From Pseudomonadota bacterium (GTDB taxonomy: Bacteria; Pseudomonadota; Gammaproteobacteria; Steroidobacterales; Steroidobacteraceae), in assembly GCA_021805275.1 (NCBI GenBank), contig JAJZFQ010000178.1, forward strand, positions 124,001-188,000: a stretch of 64,000 nucleotides of DNA, given 5' to 3'. Positions 31,306 to 39,504 of the stretch are shown piece after piece. The position numbers and the translations under genes are program-made. A model generated the notes under the pieces. That model was not told the DNA's origin and did no database searches. It was given only the letters and a program-made list of their open reading frames with translations. Position 1 is the first letter of the stretch. The number at the start of each line of letters is the position of its first letter.

Positions 31306-32657
31306 GCCGGGCGGGCGCGGCGCGTGGTGAGGAGCCGGCGCGTGAGGAATGTGCGCGCGTGAGTGCGCTGACGCACGAGGGCGACGGCATCGTGCGCGAG
31401 GGGAAGACGGCGTTCGTCCCCGGGGCACTGCCCGGCGAGACGGTTCGCTTCGTGCGCACGCGCCGGCATCGCGGCCATGATGAGGGGCGGCTGCTCGAGG
31501 TGCTCGAACCTGCCGCCACGCGAGTCGCTCCGCGCTGCAAGCATTTCGGGGTCTGCGGCGGCTGCGTGCTGCAGCACCTCTCGAGCGAGGCGCAGCGGGC
31601 GATGAAGCAGACCGAGCTCGCCGACAATCTGGAGCGCCTGGCACGCGTGGACTGTCCGCACTGGTTCGCGCCGCTCGCCGGCCCGGCCTGGGGTTACCGG
31701 CGCCGCGCCCGGCTCGGGGCGAAATTCGTGCCCAAGAAGGACCGCGTGGTGGTCGGCTTCCGCGAGCGCAGCGCGCCGTACGTGGCGGACCTGCAGCGCT
31801 GCGAGGTGCTGAGCCCGCCGGTCGGGGAGTGGATCACGCCGCTCGCCGAGCTCATCGCGACGCTCGACATCCGCCAGCGGCTGCCCCAGATCGAGGTCGC
31901 CGTCGCCGATAACGCCACGGCGCTCGTGCTGCGAGTGTTGAGCCCGCCCTCGGCCGGCGACCGTGAACGGTTGCGCGCCTTCGCGGCGGCCCGGGGGGCG
32001 CGCCTGTACCTGCAGCCGGGGGGCCTCGAGAGCATCGAGCCACTGGAGGCATCTGCGCCGCTCGAGCCGCTGTACTACAGCCTGCCCGAGCTCGATCTGC
32101 GGCTGCAGTTCATGCCGAGCGACTTCGTGCAGATCAACGGCCCTGTCAACCGCGCGCTCGTGGCCCGCGCGGTCGAGCTGCTCGGCTGCGGGCCGGGCGA
32201 TACGGTGCTCGATCTGTACTGCGGTCTTGGCAACTTCACCCTGCCGCTCGCCCGCTCCGGGGCGCGGGCCGTCGGGGTCGAAGGCGCGGCGGCGCTCATC
32301 GAGCGTGCGCGGGGCAATGCCGCGCGCAACGGGATCGCCAATGCCGAGTTCCACGTCGCGGATCTGTCGGCTCCGCCCGAGCCGCATACCCCGTGGCTGC
32401 GCGGCCCGTACAGCCACGTGCTGCTCGATCCGCCACGGGTTGGGGCGCGCGAGATGCTCGCCACCGTGGCGGCGCTGTGTCCGCGGCGCGTGTTGTACAT
32501 CTCCTGCCATCCGGGCAGTCTCGCCCGCGACCTCGGCGTGCTGGTGCACGAGCACGGGTTTGCGCTCGAGGCGGCCGGCATCATCGACATGTTTCCCCAC
32601 ACCGGGCATGTCGAGTCGCTGGCGCTGCTCGGCGGACCCAGAGGCGCCTGCGCATGA
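31302..32657 (+). CDS. rlmD: 23S rRNA (uracil(1939)-C(5))-methyltransferase
   Basis: Fe-S, SAM-dependent RNA methyltransferase. The ATG at 31302 gives 451 residues. The N-terminal TRAM domain (about 15-75) contains LTHEGDGIVREGKTAFVPGA. Cluster cysteines are in CKHFGVCGGCVLQ and LQRCEVL. VLDLYCGLGNFTLPLA is SAM motif I, and YISCHPGSLARDL carries the catalytic Cys. It starts in the preceding exonuclease stop and ends in the nagZ start. Confidence 0.95.
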   Translation: MSRAGAARGEEPAREECARVSALTHEGDGIVREGKTAFVPGALPGETVRFVRTRRHRGHDEGRLLEVLEPAATRVAPRCKHFGVCGGCVLQHLSSEAQRAMKQTELADNLERLARVDCPHWFAPLAGPAWGYRRRARLGAKFVPKKDRVVVGFRERSAPYVADLQRCEVLSPPVGEWITPLAELIATLDIRQRLPQIEVAVADNATALVLRVLSPPSAGDRERLRAFAAARGARLYLQPGGLESIEPLEASAPLEPLYYSLPELDLRLQFMPSDFVQINGPVNRALVARAVELLGCGPGDTVLDLYCGLGNFTLPLARSGARAVGVEGAAALIERARGNAARNGIANAEFHVADLSAPPEPHTPWLRGPYSHVLLDPPRVGAREMLATVAALCPRRVLYISCHPGSLARDLGVLVHEHGFALEAAGIIDMFPHTGHVESLALLGGPRGACA

Positions 32658-33703
32658 GCCTCGGCCCGCTGATGATCGACCTGACGGGGACCGAACTGAC
32701 GGCCGAGGAGCGCGAGCTCATCGCCCATCCCCGGGTGGGTGGGGTGATCCTGTTCGCGCGCAACTATGCCGAGCCGGCGCAGCTGAGCGCGCTCGTCGCG
32801 GCCGTCCACGCCGTGCGCACCCCGCCGCTGCTGGTCGCAGTCGATCACGAGGGTGGACGGGTGCAGCGGTTCCGGGAGGGATTCTCCGCGCTGCCGGCCG
32901 CCCGGCGCATCGGCCGGGAATATGATCTCGATGAGCGGCACGGAGTCGAACTGGCACGCAGCATGGGCTGGCTGATGGCCGCAGAACTGCTCGCCTGCGG
33001 GGTGGATCTGTCGTTCGCGCCGTGCGTCGACGTCGATTACGGCGTCAGCTTCATCGCCGAGCGGGCGTTTCACGGCCGACCCCGCGTCGTCAGTCAGCTC
33101 GCGCTCGCCTACTCGCAGGGCATGCGCGAGGCGGGTATGGCCGCCACCGCCAAGCATTTCCCCGGGCACGGAGCGGTCACGGCCGACTCCCACGCCACGC
33201 TGCCGGTCGATCGGCGGGAGTTGACCGATCTGGACGGGGATCTCATGCCGTATCGGCGTCTGATCGCCAACGGCCTGCCGGCGGTGATGGTGGGCCATCT
33301 GCTGTTCCCGGCGGTGGATGGCGAGCCGGCGAGTTTCTCGCGGCGCTGGGTCACCGACGTGTTGCGCAACGAGCTCGGCTTCCAGGGCGCGGTGTTCACC
33401 GACGATCTGTCGATGGGCGGGGCGGCAGGCTACGGCGACATCGTCACCCGCGCCGAGCGAGCGCTCGGGGCCGGCTGCGACATGCTGGTGGTGTGCAACG
33501 ATCGCACGGCTGCCGCGACCGTGATCGATCGTCTCGCGGTGACGCCGGCGCCGGCCTCCGGGGTGCGGCTGGCGCGGTTGCATGGCCGCGAGCAGCTCAG
33601 TGCGCAGGCGCTGCGGGCCTCGGCTCGCTGGCAGGACGCACAGAGGCAGCTCGCCGCCTGCACCGCGGTGCCCAGACTCGATCTGGACGCGGACGCGAGG
33701 TAA
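32654..33703 (+). CDS. nagZ: Beta-N-acetylhexosaminidase NagZ
   Basis: Removes N-acetylglucosamine from anhydro-muropeptides in peptidoglycan recycling, in the cytosol. The ATG at 32654 gives 349 residues with no signal peptide. LLVAVDHEGGRVQRF and AKHFPGHGAVTADSHATLPV are the glycoside hydrolase family 3 NagZ signatures, the latter with the catalytic Asp-His pair. VFTDDLSMGGAAGYG carries the nucleophile Asp. It overlaps rlmD by 4 bp. A 243-bp gap with no gene follows. Confidence 0.96.
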   Translation: MSLGPLMIDLTGTELTAEERELIAHPRVGGVILFARNYAEPAQLSALVAAVHAVRTPPLLVAVDHEGGRVQRFREGFSALPAARRIGREYDLDERHGVELARSMGWLMAAELLACGVDLSFAPCVDVDYGVSFIAERAFHGRPRVVSQLALAYSQGMREAGMAATAKHFPGHGAVTADSHATLPVDRRELTDLDGDLMPYRRLIANGLPAVMVGHLLFPAVDGEPASFSRRWVTDVLRNELGFQGAVFTDDLSMGGAAGYGDIVTRAERALGAGCDMLVVCNDRTAAATVIDRLAVTPAPASGVRLARLHGREQLSAQALRASARWQDAQRQLAACTAVPRLDLDADAR

Positions 33704-33946
33704 CGCGAGGAGCGCTGGCGCGGCGTGCGCAAGCGCTGCGAAGGCCGGGTGGCAGTTGCCACCGGCTGAGCCTGACGCACGGCACTTCCGTCGCATGTTT
33801 CCCGGAGTGATGCTGACGGCCGCGCGCCGCATGGAATTTACCCGCGCCGGAGCCTGTCGTAGAATGCCGGCATTGCTGCACCACGCGTTGGGTTCGGATC
33901 GATCGGCGGATCAGGGGGCGATCAATGTCTGCACAGGTCGGTCGGC
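33704..33946. other. 243-bp gap before the HlyD-ABC operon
   Basis: No gene seen. It is the probable promoter region for the adaptor-ATPase-permease unit and the nagZ terminator region; no clear -10/-35 pair or operator stands out. Confidence 0.4.
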
Positions 33947-35185
33947 GTGGATCCAAACGACAATAAGCCGCTGCTGGCTCAACTGAAGATCGACCGTTCG
34001 CAGCGCGAGGCGGTCCACGCCCCGCGCGGGCTGTGGGTGGCGCTCGCAGCCGGGGTGCTGCTCGTGGCGCTCGCCTTCGCGGCGTACTGGCTGTTCGGCG
34101 CGCACCGGGTGGTTGCGGTGAGGACGGCCAGTGCCGTGGCTGCGGCCGGGGCCTCGAGCGCCGTGCTGCAGGCGAGCGGTTACGTCACCGCCGAGCGCCA
34201 GGCGACCATTTCCGCCCAGGTTGCCGGCATGCTCACCAGCGTGGACATCCAGGAGGGCGAATACGTACACCGCGGTCAGGTGCTCGCCCGGCTCGATGAC
34301 AGCGCCCAGCGGGCCGCGCTGCTCCAGGCGCGCGCCCAGCTGCAGGCCGCGCAGGCGCAGCTCGCGCAGTACCGGGTACAGTGGGTCGAGGCGCGGCGCG
34401 ACCTGGCACGCGATCAGGCCCTCATCGGTCGACACCTGGTCGCCCTGCAGGCGCTGCAGCAGGCCGAGACACAGGCGGATTCACTGGCGGCGCAGCTGCT
34501 CACCCAGCAGCGCAACGTGCAGGTCGCGCGGGCAGGAGTCGGTGCCGCCCAGGTGCAGGAGGACTACACCGTCGTGCGTGCGCCGTTCTCCGGGGTGGTG
34601 GTCGACAAGGCCGCCCATACCGGGGAGATGATCTCGCCATTCTTCGGTGGCGGCGGTTTCACGCAGACCGGGGTCGCCACGCTCGTTGACATGAACTCCC
34701 TCGAGGTCGATGTGGACGTCAACGAGGCCTACATCGACCGGGTGCACCCCGGACAGCCGGCAGAAGCGGTGCTGGATGCGTACCCGGACTGGCGCATTCC
34801 GGCGCACGTCATCGCAATCGTACCGACGGCCGACAAGAGCAAGGCGACCGTCCGGGTGCGCGTGGCGATCGAGAGTAAGGACCGGCGGATCCTGCCGCAG
34901 ATGGGCGTGCGCGTTTCGTTCCTGGAGCACGCCGGGGCCGGGGGCGCGGGCACACAGGTGCCGGCCGGGATGGTGTGGGTACCGGCCTCCAGTGTCGTTG
35001 AGCGCGGTGGCCACACGGTGCTGTTCAGTGTAGAGGGGGGGCGAGCGAGCGCAAAGACTGTGACGCTGGGTCCGAGCCGCGCAGATCTGCGCGCGGTCGG
35101 CGGAATAGCCGCGGGCAGCGTGGTGGTTCAAGCGCCGCCGGGACAATTGCGTGACGGTGATCGGGTGAGCATCGAGCAGGAGTAG
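33947..35185 (+). CDS. HlyD/MacA-family periplasmic adaptor
   Basis: 412 residues from a GTG at 33947. One transmembrane helix (about 29-50) is followed by a periplasmic adaptor. ASGYVTAERQATISAQVAG and the VDIQEGEYVHRGQVLARLD lipoyl half-motif begin the barrel-sandwich. An Ala/Gln-rich coiled-coil hairpin spans about 120-205. YTVVRAPFSGVVVDKAAHTG closes the lipoyl domain, with a beta-barrel after it. It heads a four-gene unit with an ATPase and two FtsX-type permeases, so it likely links an inner-membrane ABC exporter to an outer-membrane channel. The substrate is unknown. Confidence 0.9.
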   Translation: MDPNDNKPLLAQLKIDRSQREAVHAPRGLWVALAAGVLLVALAFAAYWLFGAHRVVAVRTASAVAAAGASSAVLQASGYVTAERQATISAQVAGMLTSVDIQEGEYVHRGQVLARLDDSAQRAALLQARAQLQAAQAQLAQYRVQWVEARRDLARDQALIGRHLVALQALQQAETQADSLAAQLLTQQRNVQVARAGVGAAQVQEDYTVVRAPFSGVVVDKAAHTGEMISPFFGGGGFTQTGVATLVDMNSLEVDVDVNEAYIDRVHPGQPAEAVLDAYPDWRIPAHVIAIVPTADKSKATVRVRVAIESKDRRILPQMGVRVSFLEHAGAGGAGTQVPAGMVWVPASSVVERGGHTVLFSVEGGRASAKTVTLGPSRADLRAVGGIAAGSVVVQAPPGQLRDGDRVSIEQE

Positions 35186-35189
35186 GACA

Positions 35190-35882
35190 ATGGGTGCATT
35201 GGTCGAGATCCGTTCGTTGAGCAAGGTGTACCTGCGCGGCCGACAGCGCATCGAGGTGCTGCATCACATCGATCTCGACGTGGCGCAGGGGGAATTCGTC
35301 GCGCTGATGGGACCGTCCGGTTCGGGCAAGACGACGCTGCTGAACCTCATCGGGGGGCTCGACACACCGACCGAAGGCTCGCTCACGGTGGCCGGGGAGC
35401 GCATCGAGCAGCTCGGGCAGGGCGCGCTGGCGCGCTGGCGGGCCGCGCACGTCGGGTTCGTGTTCCAGTTCTACAACCTGTTGCCGATGCTCTCGGCGCA
35501 GCGCAACGTCGAGCTGCCGCTGCTCCTGACCAAGCTTGCCGCCAAGGATCGCCGGCGCAACGCCAGCGTGGCGTTGCAGCTGGTCGGACTCGCCGACCGC
35601 GCCGCGCATAAGCCCGGTGAGCTCTCCGGCGGGCAGCAACAGCGGGTGGCGATCGCGCGTGCCATCGTGTCCGATCCGACGCTACTGGTCTGCGATGAGC
35701 CGACGGGCGACCTGGATCGTCAGTCAGCCGAAGAGGTCCTGGCGCTGCTGCAGCAGCTCAACCGCGATCACGGCAAGACCGTCATCATGGTCACGCACGA
35801 CCCGAAGGCCGCCGAGTACGCCGGGCGGATCCTGCATCTCGACAAAGGCACCCTGGTCGGGGGCGAGCAGGCCGCCGCATGA
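35190..35882 (+). CDS. ABC transporter ATP-binding protein, MacB/LolD type
   Basis: 230 residues. Walker A is [12 protein letters not shown], the signature [15 protein letters not shown] and Walker [13 protein letters not shown] (usual form EPTGNLD). It follows the adaptor by 4 bp and overlaps the first permease by 4 bp (ATGA), so a complex of these products is strongly implied. It is distinct from the LolD in this window (56545). Confidence 0.95.
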   Translation: MGALVEIRSLSKVYLRGRQRIEVLHHIDLDVAQGEFVALMGPSGSGKTTLLNLIGGLDTPTEGSLTVAGERIEQLGQGALARWRAAHVGFVFQFYNLLPMLSAQRNVELPLLLTKLAAKDRRRNASVALQLVGLADRAAHKPGELSGGQQQRVAIARAIVSDPTLLVCDEPTGDLDRQSAEEVLALLQQLNRDHGKTVIMVTHDPKAAEYAGRILHLDKGTLVGGEQAAA

Positions 35883-37042
35883 AATACCTGCACCTGATCT
35901 GGGCTGCGCTGCTGCGGCGCAAGGTGCGCACGCTGCTGACGCTGCTATCGGTGATCGCGGCCTTCCTGCTGTTTGGCCTCCTTGATTCGGTCAACGCGGC
36001 GTTCAGCCAGGCCGGACACACCGTCTCCGGTGCGCACCGGCTGATCACGTTGTCCAAGGTCGGGATGATGTTTCCGCTGCCGCTTAGCCTCTATCAGAAC
36101 ATCCAGACCGTCCCGGGCGTGACGGCCGTGACCTACGCCAACTGGTTCGGCGGGGTCTACCAGGACCCGAAGAACTTCTTCACCAACGAGGCGGTGGGCC
36201 CGAATTTCTTCAAGGTTTATGCGGAGTTCAAGATGCCGGCGGCCGAGCGCCAGGCGTTCGACACGACGCGCACCGCGGCGGTCGTCGGGGCGACGCTGGC
36301 GCGGCGCTTCCACTGGAAGGTGGGCGATCAGATCCCGCTGAAGGCCACCATCTTTCCGCAGAAGAGTGGCTCGAACACCTGGACGTTCGATCTGGTGGGT
36401 ATCTATCATGTTCAAGACCGGCGCGAGCGCGGGGAGGAGAACGCGATGTTCTTCCGCTGGAGCTATTTCGACGAGGCACGCGCGTTCGGCAAGGGCGATG
36501 TGGGCTGGTACGTCGAGACGATCGCCGATCCCGGGGAGTCGAGCCGGGTCGCACAGGCGATCGATTCGCTTTCCAGCAACTCCGATCACGAGACGAAAAC
36601 CCAGACCGAGAGCGCCTTTGCCGCCTCGTTCGTCAGTCAGTTCGCCGACATCGGGTTGATCGTTCGCTCGATCATGGGCGCGGTGTTCTTCACGTTGATA
36701 TTGCTGACGGGCAACACCATGGCGCAGGCGGTACGCGAGCGCACCGGTGAGCTCGCCATCCTCAAGACCATCGGTTTCTCGAACCGCACGGTACTGGTGC
36801 TGCTGCTCGGGGAAGCGCTGCTGCTGCTGGTGATCGGCGGGGTCATTGGACTCGGCATCGCCGGCGGCGTCGTGAACGGCGTGCAGGCGAAATACGGGGC
36901 AGAGGTGCCGATGCTGCCGGTCGGCCTCTCGAGCTGGCTGCAGGGCGGGGTGTTGATGTTGATCATCGGGTTGATCATTGGCGCGTTGCCGGGGCGCCGT
37001 GGCATGCGCCTGCGCATCGTCGATGCGCTCGCCGGGCGCTGA
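35879..37042 (+). CDS. ABC transporter permease, FtsX/MacB type (first)
   Basis: 387 residues. An N-terminal helix (about 18-40) is followed by a large periplasmic domain (about 45-255) and three C-terminal helices (about 260-285, 305-335, 345-370). ERTGELAILKTIGFSNRTVL is the FtsX-family cytoplasmic coupling segment. It lacks a fused ATPase, unlike MacB. It is 14 bp from the second permease, to which it is only distantly similar, suggesting a heterodimeric pore. Confidence 0.92.
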   Translation: MKYLHLIWAALLRRKVRTLLTLLSVIAAFLLFGLLDSVNAAFSQAGHTVSGAHRLITLSKVGMMFPLPLSLYQNIQTVPGVTAVTYANWFGGVYQDPKNFFTNEAVGPNFFKVYAEFKMPAAERQAFDTTRTAAVVGATLARRFHWKVGDQIPLKATIFPQKSGSNTWTFDLVGIYHVQDRRERGEENAMFFRWSYFDEARAFGKGDVGWYVETIADPGESSRVAQAIDSLSSNSDHETKTQTESAFAASFVSQFADIGLIVRSIMGAVFFTLILLTGNTMAQAVRERTGELAILKTIGFSNRTVLVLLLGEALLLLVIGGVIGLGIAGGVVNGVQAKYGAEVPMLPVGLSSWLQGGVLMLIIGLIIGALPGRRGMRLRIVDALAGR

Positions 37043-37056
37043 GCGAGGACGCCCAG

Positions 37057-38367
37057 ATGCGCAACACCCTCAGCAGGCTCTCTACGGTCCTCGCCGCGCT
37101 CCTCTGCGCCGCGCTCGGCATCATCGTGCCATGGGCGGTGCTCGGCGCACTGGTGCTGCTGCTCGCGGCGTGGCTCGCGGTGAGCCGGACCGGCCGGCAG
37201 ACGGCCTCGATCACCAGAGCGGGCCTCGCGACGCTGCCGCAGCGGCTCGGTGGGGCCTCGGTCGTGGTGGTCGGCATCGCTGGCGTTGTCGGTGTGCTGG
37301 TGTCGCTGCTCGCGATGGGGCGGGGGTTCGAGTCGACCCTGCAGGGCACCGGCAGCAACGATACGGTCATCGTGCTGCGCTCAGGCTCGGTGAGCGAGGT
37401 CAATTCGGTGCTGACGCCGAATGATGCGGCCCTGATCGGTGAGCCGCCGCAGGTGAGTCGCGACGCGCAGGGCCGTCCGCTGAGCTCCCCGGAGCTGGTG
37501 GTGGCAGCCTCGCTGAAGAAGAAGAGCAACGGCCTGGATGCCAACGTCGCCGTGCGTGGTGTCGGCGCCGAGGTCTGGGCCGTGCACCCGCACGTCAAGA
37601 TCATCGCCGGCCGGCGCTTTACGCCGGGTCTGCGCGAGCTGATCGTCGGCAAGGACGCGGCGCGGGAGTTCGCCGGTACGGGAGTCGGCTCGAGCATCGA
37701 GCTCAACGGACAGCCGTGGAAGGTGGTCGGGGAGTTCGATTCCGGCGATGCTCACAACTCGGAGCTGTGGGGCGACGTGGATGTGCTGGGGCCGGCCTTC
37801 CACCGCGGCAGCAGCTTCTCCTCGGTCACGGTGCGGCTGGTCGAGCCCGGGCAGTTCGATGCCTTCAAGGCCGCGCTCGCCGGCAATCCGAGTCTGAAGG
37901 TCGAGGCGCACACGACGCGCGCCTACTACGAGCGGCAGGCCGGGGGGCTGACGAGGCTGATCCGGATCCTCGGAACCATCGTGGCGAGCATCATGGCGAT
38001 CGGCGCGGTTTCCGGGGCGCTCAACAGCATGTACGCGGCCGTCTCGGCGCGCACGCGTGAGATCGCGACGCTGCGGGCGATCGGCTTTCGGGGCGGCCCT
38101 GTGGTGGTCTCGGTGATGCTCGAGACGATGCTGCTCGCGCTCGTCGGCGGTGCGCTCGGCGCGGCGCTCGCCTGGGCATTGTTCGACAACTACACCGCCT
38201 CGACGCTCGGGGGGAACTTCAGCGAAGTGGTGTTCCAGTTCCGCGTCACCCCGGGACTGCTGGCGAGCAGTCTGCGCTGGGCCCTGGTGATCGGGCTGCT
38301 CGGCGGGCTGTTCCCGGCGCTGCGCGCGGCCCGCATGCCGGTGACGGACGGACTGCGCGAACTTTAG
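37057..38367 (+). CDS. ABC transporter permease, FtsX/MacB type (second)
   Basis: 436 residues. Unlike its partner it has two hydrophobic segments at the very N-terminus (about 5-45) before the membrane-entry helix (about 70-90), then a periplasmic domain and three C-terminal helices. RTREIATLRAIGFRGGPVV is the coupling segment. It ends the adaptor-ATPase-permease-permease unit. A weak CGGGCG/CGCCCG hairpin (38370-38397) just after the stop may terminate it. Confidence 0.92.
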   Translation: MRNTLSRLSTVLAALLCAALGIIVPWAVLGALVLLLAAWLAVSRTGRQTASITRAGLATLPQRLGGASVVVVGIAGVVGVLVSLLAMGRGFESTLQGTGSNDTVIVLRSGSVSEVNSVLTPNDAALIGEPPQVSRDAQGRPLSSPELVVAASLKKKSNGLDANVAVRGVGAEVWAVHPHVKIIAGRRFTPGLRELIVGKDAAREFAGTGVGSSIELNGQPWKVVGEFDSGDAHNSELWGDVDVLGPAFHRGSSFSSVTVRLVEPGQFDAFKAALAGNPSLKVEAHTTRAYYERQAGGLTRLIRILGTIVASIMAIGAVSGALNSMYAAVSARTREIATLRAIGFRGGPVVVSVMLETMLLALVGGALGAALAWALFDNYTASTLGGNFSEVVFQFRVTPGLLASSLRWALVIGLLGGLFPALRAARMPVTDGLREL

Positions 38368-38463
38368 CGCGGGCGATTGCGGGCCGTTTCGCGCCCGGCA
38401 GGCCCCCACAATGCCGCCGGAACCGCGCGGGGAATCGCGGCCCGTTGCGGGCGGTTGGCCCGC

Positions 38464-38814
38464 TCAGTTGGACTCGGCCGTGTCGTCCGCGCCTTCGCCC
38501 CCGTCGGCTCCCAGGTGGCCGATCGCCTTCGGCAGGTGGGTCGCGAGCTGCTGGCACAGGCTGTCCACGGACAATCCGTGGTCGGCCGCCAGCTTTTCCA
38601 GAGTGCCCGGATCGAGGGCCTGCTTGATCTGATCGGCCGACACGGGCAGGTTCGCCCCCGAGCCGACCCAGCTCTGAACCACGTCGGCCAATCCGCCCTG
38701 CTGCAACTGCTGCACCAGGCCGCTCACCCCGCCGTGTTCGGAGATGACATTCTCGACCATGCCGCCGGCCTCACCGCCGAGCACGTCGCTCAAGAGTCCG
38801 CCAAAAAGTCCCAT
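38464..38814 (-). CDS. YidB-family (DUF937) protein
   Basis: 116 residues, MGLFGGLLSDVLGG at the start. ISEHGGVSGLVQQLQQGGL and SWVGSGANLPVSADQIKQAL are the YidB/DUF937 signatures. It is cytoplasmic, with a glycine-rich N-terminus and an acidic tail. The function is not established. It is convergent with the ABC operon. Confidence 0.88.
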   Translation of the reverse strand: MGLFGGLLSDVLGGEAGGMVENVISEHGGVSGLVQQLQQGGLADVVQSWVGSGANLPVSADQIKQALDPGTLEKLAADHGLSVDSLCQQLATHLPKAIGHLGADGGEGADDTAESN

Positions 38815-38846
38815 GACGCTGCACTGCTCCCGATCAATGAGAAGCA

Positions 38847-38877
38847 GGCGGACCGGACGCGCTCCGGCCGGTCCGCC
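38847..38877 (-). terminator. Stem-loop after the PsiF-repeat gene
   Basis: GGCGGACCGG (38847-38856) pairs with CCGGTCCGCC (38868-38877) over an 11-base loop, 10 bp beyond the stop of the minus-strand psiF-like gene. On that strand the bases after the stem (TGCTTCTCATTG) are only moderately T-rich. It is a likely terminator between this gene and yidB. Confidence 0.55.
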
Positions 38878-38887
38878 GCTTCGCGGA

Positions 38888-39190
38888 TCACTTCTTCTTC
38901 AGGCACCTGCTCATGAAGGCGCTGTGCGCCTTGCCCTTCATTCCCTTCGATTGGTGCGCGCACTCGCTCATCTTGCGCTGCTGAGCGGTCATCTTGTGGG
39001 TCTTGCTCTTCGCCTTCGCCGCATGGTGCACCATGGCATGGTGGGTCTTGCTCTTCACCTTCGCCGCATGATGCATCATGGCGTGGTGATGCGTCTTGAC
39101 ATGGTGATGGGTCTTGGCCAGCGCGGCCGGCGCGAGCAGCAGCGAACTAGTGGCCGCCGCGGCGGCCAGGAGTCGAACGAACTTGTGCAT
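38888..39190 (-). CDS. Secreted His-rich protein with PsiF repeat
   Basis: 100 residues. The signal peptide (about 1-25) ends LLLAPAALA. Then comes a Lys/His-rich linker (about 26-66) with repeated KTHHH and KSKTHH units and 13 His. The C-terminal MTAQQRKMSECAHQSKGMKG to the end resembles the PsiF repeat of phosphate-starvation-inducible PsiF, including two Cys. The ATG at 39190 is preceded by GCGGGG. The His cluster suggests metal binding, but that is inference. Confidence 0.8.
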   Translation of the reverse strand: MHKFVRLLAAAAATSSLLLAPAALAKTHHHVKTHHHAMMHHAAKVKSKTHHAMVHHAAKAKSKTHKMTAQQRKMSECAHQSKGMKGKAHSAFMSRCLKKK

Positions 39191-39504
39191 GTGTGAAAAT
39201 CCCCGCTGAGTTGAGTAGGCACAGATACGACGCTGGTCTGCCGCGGTCGCCGGGCTTGCCGCAGATGCCGAAGCGCACATCCGCTCAAGAGCGCAACGCA
39301 GCTCGGGCGCCCCCTGATATCCGTTGTGTCGATGGCGGCGCCACGGCGCGCGGACTGTGGCCACGGCCCGTATCCGGCGTCACCGCCCGTGCGCGGCACC
39401 GCACAAGCGCAGAGTATTGACTTTGAGTCCGCAGGAGAGCCGCATTACAAACATTTAATTTTTCTTGCGGCCGGCGGCGCCACCCGGTCGCGCTCCAGGG
39501 GCGC
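39191..39504. other. 314-bp gap between psiF-like and acyl-CoA synthetase genes
   Basis: No gene seen on either strand. It holds the upstream region of the psiF-like gene. An AT-rich patch (about 39445-39475) lies just beyond the acyl-CoA synthetase stop; it reads A-rich, not T-rich, on that gene's strand, so it is not a classical terminator tail. Confidence 0.5.

Noticed and set aside
38999..39115. CRISPR-like short repeats
   Set aside because: These are degenerate coding repeats for His/Lys units in the PsiF-repeat gene, without spacers.
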